Shown here one piece after another: positions 59,600 through 64,000 of a DNA stretch of 64,000 nucleotides (positions within the stretch are counted from its first letter, which is position 1; every line of letters starts with the position of its first letter). Position numbers and translations under genes: made by a program. The notes beneath the pieces are model-generated. The model did not search any database. It saw nothing but the letters and a program-made list of their open reading frames with translations, and had not been told where the DNA came from. The DNA lies in the NCBI RefSeq assembly GCF_031157275.1, contig NZ_JAVIFW010000019.1, positions 62,001 through 126,000 on the forward strand, given 5' to 3'. The stretch is from Streptomyces sp. LHD-70 (GTDB lineage Bacteria > Actinomycetota > Actinomycetes > Streptomycetales > Streptomycetaceae).

Positions 59600-61111
59600 T
59601 CATGAGGAGAGCGACCTCATGCGGTGGTACGCGTCGAACACGGCCAGGCACAGCGGGAGCAGCGTGAGCAGCACGAAGCTCTCGGCGATCTCGAGGAAGC
59701 GCCCCCAGAACGGGGTGACGCCCTTCCGCGGCACGACCAGTGCGATGGCGGCCATCAAAGCCGCCACAGCCACGACCGTGACCGAGAGCCACACCAGACG
59801 GATGTAGAGCCCGGTGCTGTCGCCGCTCAGGGCCTTCAGGACCATCTCACCGGGCGGGTTGATGCTGAGCCCGAGGCCGAGCAGCACCAGGCAGGCCAGG
59901 CCGGCCGCGAGTGCGCAGCCCACCTGCGCCGTGTGCCGGAACAGGTGCGCCCGGGTCAGCATCGCCAGGCCCGTGGCGAACGCCAGAAGCTGAGCCCACA
60001 CGTCGTCCGAGAAGCCGAGGAACCCGGCTGCAGCGACCGTCACCAGCGCGCAGCCGCCGACCAGGCCGACCAGCAGTTCGTGCCCCCGTCTTGCCTGTAC
60101 GGCGATCCGCTCGGCGTCGATGTCGACGAGCTGCTCGGGTTCGTCGTCCGCGAAGTCGAAGTTCGCAGCCGTGCGCGGCGGTTCGAAGCCGATGGGAAGG
60201 CGGGCGAATCGAGTGGAGAGGCCGGGGAGGAAGGCGAGTGTGCCCACGGCCAGAGGGGAGCAGATGGCGGCGGTCTCGGCCGCGGTCAGGTCCGTAAGGA
60301 TCGCTACGAACGTCATGACCAGGCCGATGGCCGCGGCGAACATGAATGCCACGAAGGGGCCGTCACCGCTGGGGGTGACGATCACCAGCACCAGTGAAGC
60401 CACGAGCACGGCCGCACAGGCGAGCAGGAACTGCAGCTTGCCGATGCCCTGCCCTGCGGTGAGGGGGAGAAGTCCGGTGCCGGCCACTCCCAGGTTCGCG
60501 AGTGCTCCGATGCCCAGTGCCAGCGCCCCGGCGCGGTCCCCGTACACGCGGGCACGAGCGACGGCCAGACCGAGCAGCGTCAGACCGGAGACCGCCGCCA
60601 CGATGCCTGGCAGCCCATGCATGTCGTGCCGCACGTCCGAAGCCCACGCCACGAACGCGAGGAGAATGAACAAAACAGATGCGCCGAACAGTCCGGCTCC
60701 GCGCAGCAGTTCGTCGTTCCACAGGGCGCGGTCGCGGGTGACGGAGGTGGCTGTTGCGTGGGAGACGTCGTCGAAGACAGCGGGCGGCAGTGACTCGGAG
60801 AACGGCCGCATCGAGAGGAACTCACCGTCGACGATGCGTTGAGCCGCCAAGGACCGTGCCTCGTCGAGCACGGTGCCGTCCCGGCGTACGAGGTGATACC
60901 CGACAGGTCCACCCGGCTCCGGAGTCTGCCCTGAGAGGCGGAGGATCTCCGGATAGAGGTGGGCGAGCGGGATGTCATCCGGCAGCGCCACGTCGACACG
61001 GCTGTCCGGCGCCGCGACGATCACGCGACGAAACCCGGCGCCGCGCCCGGTCGGCATCCCGCGCCCGTGGAATCCCCCCGGACCGCCTGGCGCTTGAACC
61101 GTCGAACTCAC
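59600..61111 (-). CDS. eccD: Type VII secretion integral membrane protein EccD
   Basis: A 503-residue protein: a ubiquitin-like YukD domain (about 27-105: FRRVIVAAPDSRVDVALPDDIPLAHLYPEIL...) followed by about eleven transmembrane helices, the EccD layout. EccD dimers form the vestibule of the ESX pore. It is the first gene of the leftward eccD-eccB-mycP set and is divergent from eccC across 240 bp, which should hold both promoters. Confidence 0.93.
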   Translation of the reverse strand: MSSTVQAPGGPGGFHGRGMPTGRGAGFRRVIVAAPDSRVDVALPDDIPLAHLYPEILRLSGQTPEPGGPVGYHLVRRDGTVLDEARSLAAQRIVDGEFLSMRPFSESLPPAVFDDVSHATATSVTRDRALWNDELLRGAGLFGASVLFILLAFVAWASDVRHDMHGLPGIVAAVSGLTLLGLAVARARVYGDRAGALALGIGALANLGVAGTGLLPLTAGQGIGKLQFLLACAAVLVASLVLVIVTPSGDGPFVAFMFAAAIGLVMTFVAILTDLTAAETAAICSPLAVGTLAFLPGLSTRFARLPIGFEPPRTAANFDFADDEPEQLVDIDAERIAVQARRGHELLVGLVGGCALVTVAAAGFLGFSDDVWAQLLAFATGLAMLTRAHLFRHTAQVGCALAAGLACLVLLGLGLSINPPGEMVLKALSGDSTGLYIRLVWLSVTVVAVAALMAAIALVVPRKGVTPFWGRFLEIAESFVLLTLLPLCLAVFDAYHRMRSLSS

Positions 61112-61351
61112 TTACCGGCTCCCCCTCCACACTGCATAGGAGCCCCAGCCTGAGCCGGTCACCCCCGTACCCGCTTGTCCCGCATGACCGCGAATACCCC
61201 CGAATCTACTGGTTGTTCGCGGGTGCGTACACGCGGGAGTCACCCTACTCGGCCCGACTGTCACTGTCCGCACGTAGGATCGCGGGTGGCTGGAGCCAGC
61301 GCCGCGGGGGTGCGAAGGGCCAATTCCAGCCAGTGAGGGGATGGGGGCGCT

Positions 61352-64000
61352 TTGAGCCAGATCGTCGTGAAGCGGCCACAGCGGGTGCTGCCGTCCGAAG
61401 TGCCCGTGGAACCAGTGCAGTTGCAACCTCCGCCCGAGCTGCCCAGGGGGCAGCAAGAGGGCGTGCTCATGCAGCTGCTTCCCATGCTGGGCATGGGCGG
61501 TTCCGTCGTCTTCTTCTTCATGACGCCGAACCCGATCATGCGGATCATGGGCATGGTCATGATCGCGTCCACGATCGCCATGGGCATCGCGATGCTCGTG
61601 CGGTACCGCAGGGGCACGCAAGGCCAGCTCGCCGACATGCGGCGCGACTACTTGAAGTACCTGGCAAAGACGAGGCGTTCGGTCGCGAAGACGGCGCACC
61701 GTCAGCGCGACGCCCAGTTCTTCCTGAACCCCGCTCCGGAGCAGCTGTGGGCCCTCGTCGCGGAAGGCAGCCGCACCTGGGAGCGCCGCATCAGCGACGA
61801 CGACTTCGCCCAGGTCCGCATCGGCCTCGGCAGCCAGCAGCTCGCCACCCCCCTCGTGGTCCCCGAGACAGCACCCGTGGACGAGCTGGAACCCCTCACG
61901 GCCGGTGCGATGCGGCAGTTCATCGCCGCCCACAGCCACCTGGACGGCCTGCCCTTGGCTGTCTCGCTGCGGGCGTTCTACCGCGTCGCGATCAGCGGTG
62001 AGGAGGCGAGCGTCCGCGCTTCCGCCCGCGCCCTGGTCGCCTCACTCGTAGCCCTGCATTCCCCCGAGGACCTGATCGTCGGGGTGGCCGCCGCCTCCGA
62101 CACCGCGGCCCACTGGGAGTGGGCGAAGTGGCTGCCGCACGTCCAGGGCGAGGACTCAGACGGGGCAGGGCACACCCGGCTGATCACCACAAGGGCAGCA
62201 GACCTCGAAAGGCTCTTCCAGGACAGGCTCGAAGGCCGTCCACGCTTCCAGCCCGGCGGCCAGCCCCTCCTCGAACAGCCGCATGTCGTCGTCATCCTCG
62301 ACGGCGAGACCCTCTCCCCGATGTCCGCCCTCGCCACGGCCGAAGGGCTGCAGGGCGTCACCGTCATCGAGATCGCACCCGGCAGGCCCACCGGCACGCG
62401 CGGCGGCCTCTCCATCGACGTGCAGCCCGGAGCGCTGCGCCTGGAATCCGGCCACGGCCTTGTCTACGACGGCACCCCGGACCAGCTCAGCCCTGAAGCC
62501 GCGGAAGCACTGGCACTCCAGCTCGCTCCGCTGTACGTGGCTTCGGGCACCGACTCCGACGAACCTCTGCTCGCCAACCTCGACTTCACCGACCTACTCA
62601 GCCTCGACGACGCCGAATCCGTGGACGTCAGCCGCACCTGGCGCCCGCGCTCCCGCACCGAGCGGCTGCGCGTCCCCATCGGCGTCGGCGAGGACGGCAC
62701 CCCGGTGATGCTGGACCTGAAGGAAGCGGCCCAGGAGGGCATGGGCCCGCACGGCCTGTGCGTGGGCGCGACCGGTTCCGGCAAGTCGGAGCTGTTGCGC
62801 ACGCTCGTTCTCGGCCTCGCCGTGACCCACTCCTCGGAGACGCTCAACTTCGTCCTCGCGGACTTCAAGGGCGGCGCCACGTTCGCGGGCATGGCCGATC
62901 TGCCGCATGTCGCCGCGGTCATCACCAACCTCGCCGACGACCTCACCCTCGTCGACCGCATGGGCGACTCCATCCGCGGCGAACTCAACCGCCGCCAGGA
63001 ACTCCTGCGCCAGGCTGGCAACTTCGCCAACATCCACGACTACGAGAAGGCTCGTGCGGCCGGTACCGCGCTGAACCCCATCCCGTCGTTGGTCATCGTC
63101 ATCGACGAGTTCAGTGAACTCCTGACGGCCAAGCCCGACTTCATCGAGATGTTCGTCCAGATCGGCCGCATCGGCCGCTCCCTGGGCGTCCATCTGCTGC
63201 TCGCCTCGCAACGCCTGGAGGAGGGCCGGCTACGCGGCCTGGAGACGTATCTCTCGTACCGCGTCGGCCTGCGCACGTTCTCCGAGGCCGAGTCGCGTGC
63301 GGCGCTCGGCGTCCCGGACGCGTACCACCTGCCGAACGTCCCCGGCTCGGGCTATCTGAAGTACGGCACGGACGAAATGGTCCGCTTCAAGGCCGCATAC
63401 GTCTCCGGTGCGCACCGCTCGGTTTCCGACCGCCCTGCCGTGCAGAACGGGCAGCTGCCGGTGGACCGCCGTCCGGTGCCGTTCACCGCGGCACCTGTGC
63501 CGGTGCAGTACGCGCAGCCGGACCCCCGCACCCTCGTCCCGGACCCCCGTGCAACGACCGAGAGCGACGATGCACTGACCGACACCGTGCTCGACGTCAT
63601 CGTGCGCCAGCTCGACGGCCAGGGCCCGGCCGCCCACCAGGTCTGGCTGCCCCCGCTGGACAACCCGCCGCCCTTGGACGCTCTGCTTCCCGGACTCGCT
63701 TCCGTGCAGGGCCGCGGCCTGACCCAGCCCGGCTACGAAGGCGCAGGCCGCCTCGTCGTACCCCTCGGCGTCGTCGACAAGCCCTACGAACAGCGCCGCG
63801 ACACCCTCTACCGGGACTTCTCCGGCGCCGCGGGCCACATGCAGATCATCGGCGGCCCACAGTCCGGCAAGTCGACCCTGTTGCGCACCATCGCCTCCGC
63901 CTTCGCCCTCACCCACACCCCACAGGAAGTGCAGTTCTACGGTCTGGACTTCGGCGGTGGCGGCATGGCCTCCCTCTCCGACCTGCCACAGGTCGGCGGC
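61352..64000 (+). CDS. eccC: Type VII secretion ATPase EccC (partial at window end)
   Basis: The frame is open from a TTG at 61352 to the end of the window (883 codons, no stop). An in-frame TGA at 61334 and the absence of other starts fix the TTG; GGGGG lies 4 bases before it. Two N-terminal transmembrane helices (about 40-85) are followed by the DUF domain, then FtsK/SpoIIIE ATPase 1 with G472-x4-GKS479 (GATGSGKSE) and the acidic VIVIDEF box, and the start of ATPase 2 (GGPQSGKST, about 834-842; YGLDFGGGGMASLSDLP). It drives export of the esx proteins. About 400 more residues, including ATPase 3, are expected beyond the window. Confidence 0.95.
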   Translation, partial: MSQIVVKRPQRVLPSEVPVEPVQLQPPPELPRGQQEGVLMQLLPMLGMGGSVVFFFMTPNPIMRIMGMVMIASTIAMGIAMLVRYRRGTQGQLADMRRDYLKYLAKTRRSVAKTAHRQRDAQFFLNPAPEQLWALVAEGSRTWERRISDDDFAQVRIGLGSQQLATPLVVPETAPVDELEPLTAGAMRQFIAAHSHLDGLPLAVSLRAFYRVAISGEEASVRASARALVASLVALHSPEDLIVGVAAASDTAAHWEWAKWLPHVQGEDSDGAGHTRLITTRAADLERLFQDRLEGRPRFQPGGQPLLEQPHVVVILDGETLSPMSALATAEGLQGVTVIEIAPGRPTGTRGGLSIDVQPGALRLESGHGLVYDGTPDQLSPEAAEALALQLAPLYVASGTDSDEPLLANLDFTDLLSLDDAESVDVSRTWRPRSRTERLRVPIGVGEDGTPVMLDLKEAAQEGMGPHGLCVGATGSGKSELLRTLVLGLAVTHSSETLNFVLADFKGGATFAGMADLPHVAAVITNLADDLTLVDRMGDSIRGELNRRQELLRQAGNFANIHDYEKARAAGTALNPIPSLVIVIDEFSELLTAKPDFIEMFVQIGRIGRSLGVHLLLASQRLEEGRLRGLETYLSYRVGLRTFSEAESRAALGVPDAYHLPNVPGSGYLKYGTDEMVRFKAAYVSGAHRSVSDRPAVQNGQLPVDRRPVPFTAAPVPVQYAQPDPRTLVPDPRATTESDDALTDTVLDVIVRQLDGQGPAAHQVWLPPLDNPPPLDALLPGLASVQGRGLTQPGYEGAGRLVVPLGVVDKPYEQRRDTLYRDFSGAAGHMQIIGGPQSGKSTLLRTIASAFALTHTPQEVQFYGLDFGGGGMASLSDLPQVGG

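Noticed and set aside
1..64000. CRISPR arrays, IS transposases, rRNA genes, large biosynthetic clusters
   Set aside because: No regularly spaced repeats with unique spacers, no transposase frames with terminal repeats, no rRNA sequence and no PKS/NRPS domains were seen. The only repeats are the short tandem and direct ones listed.

Overview
The window is high-GC actinobacterial DNA with the gene content of a Streptomyces chromosome. Diagnostic genes are a fructose PTS operon (fruR-fruK-fruA), an hrdD-type sigma factor with a sigma-R-type promoter, a DUF6227-like protein and a type VII (ESX) secretion locus. It has three parts.

(1) 1-19.7 kb, conserved chromosome. In order: a NarK nitrate/nitrite porter, an S58/DmpA-type self-cleaving aminopeptidase, a DUF6227-like protein, a small membrane protein, fruA-fruK-fruR (leftward), an MFS exporter divergent from a WYL regulator, hrdD, a PAT-like acetyltransferase, a LigB/DODA-type dioxygenase divergent from a MarR regulator with twin operators, a second MFS exporter, a TetR regulator, a secreted M6 metalloprotease and tRNA-Arg(CCT).

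(2) 19.7-44.9 kb, an integrated phage-derived element whose tyrosine integrase sits beside the 3' end of tRNA-Arg. It carries an excisionase, a serine-recombinase fragment without a catalytic domain, a ParB-like protein and several small ORFs. Next come a tRNA-Gly(CCC)-like gene and a probable DNA-modification/antirestriction protein translationally coupled to a second ParB-fold protein and a VRR-NUC nuclease. The packaging and head genes follow: small terminase, large terminase split at its P-loop by a 362-residue intein with the class 3 signature, portal, scaffold, decoration protein, major capsid protein and two connector-like ORFs. No tail, lysis or replication genes are present, so the element is either a decayed prophage or a capsid-forming satellite. 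Cargo is inserted among the late genes: an XRE-ImmA/IrrE pair between terminase and portal, and a lipoprotein, a frameshifted gene and an 861-residue GIY-YIG-domain protein between portal and scaffold. I found no right attachment site.

(3) 44.9-64 kb, a type VII secretion locus. The working machinery is eccC (rightward, cut by the window end) divergent from eccD-eccB-mycP. Below these lie probable substrates and partners: a helical WXG-like protein, a Pro/Gly-rich PPE-like protein, two WXG100 proteins, a 162-residue and a 766-residue protein, and a lipoprotein. A second mycosin in the cluster has lost its catalytic histidine (Gln) and oxyanion Asn (Thr). At the phage-proximal edge lies a frameshifted second eccC copy, whose C-terminal tail is found 1.2 kb away in inverted orientation.

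The signals most worth follow-up are the class 3 intein at the terminase P-loop, the tailless capsid element and its cargo, the modification cassette, and the active/inactive mycosin pair.
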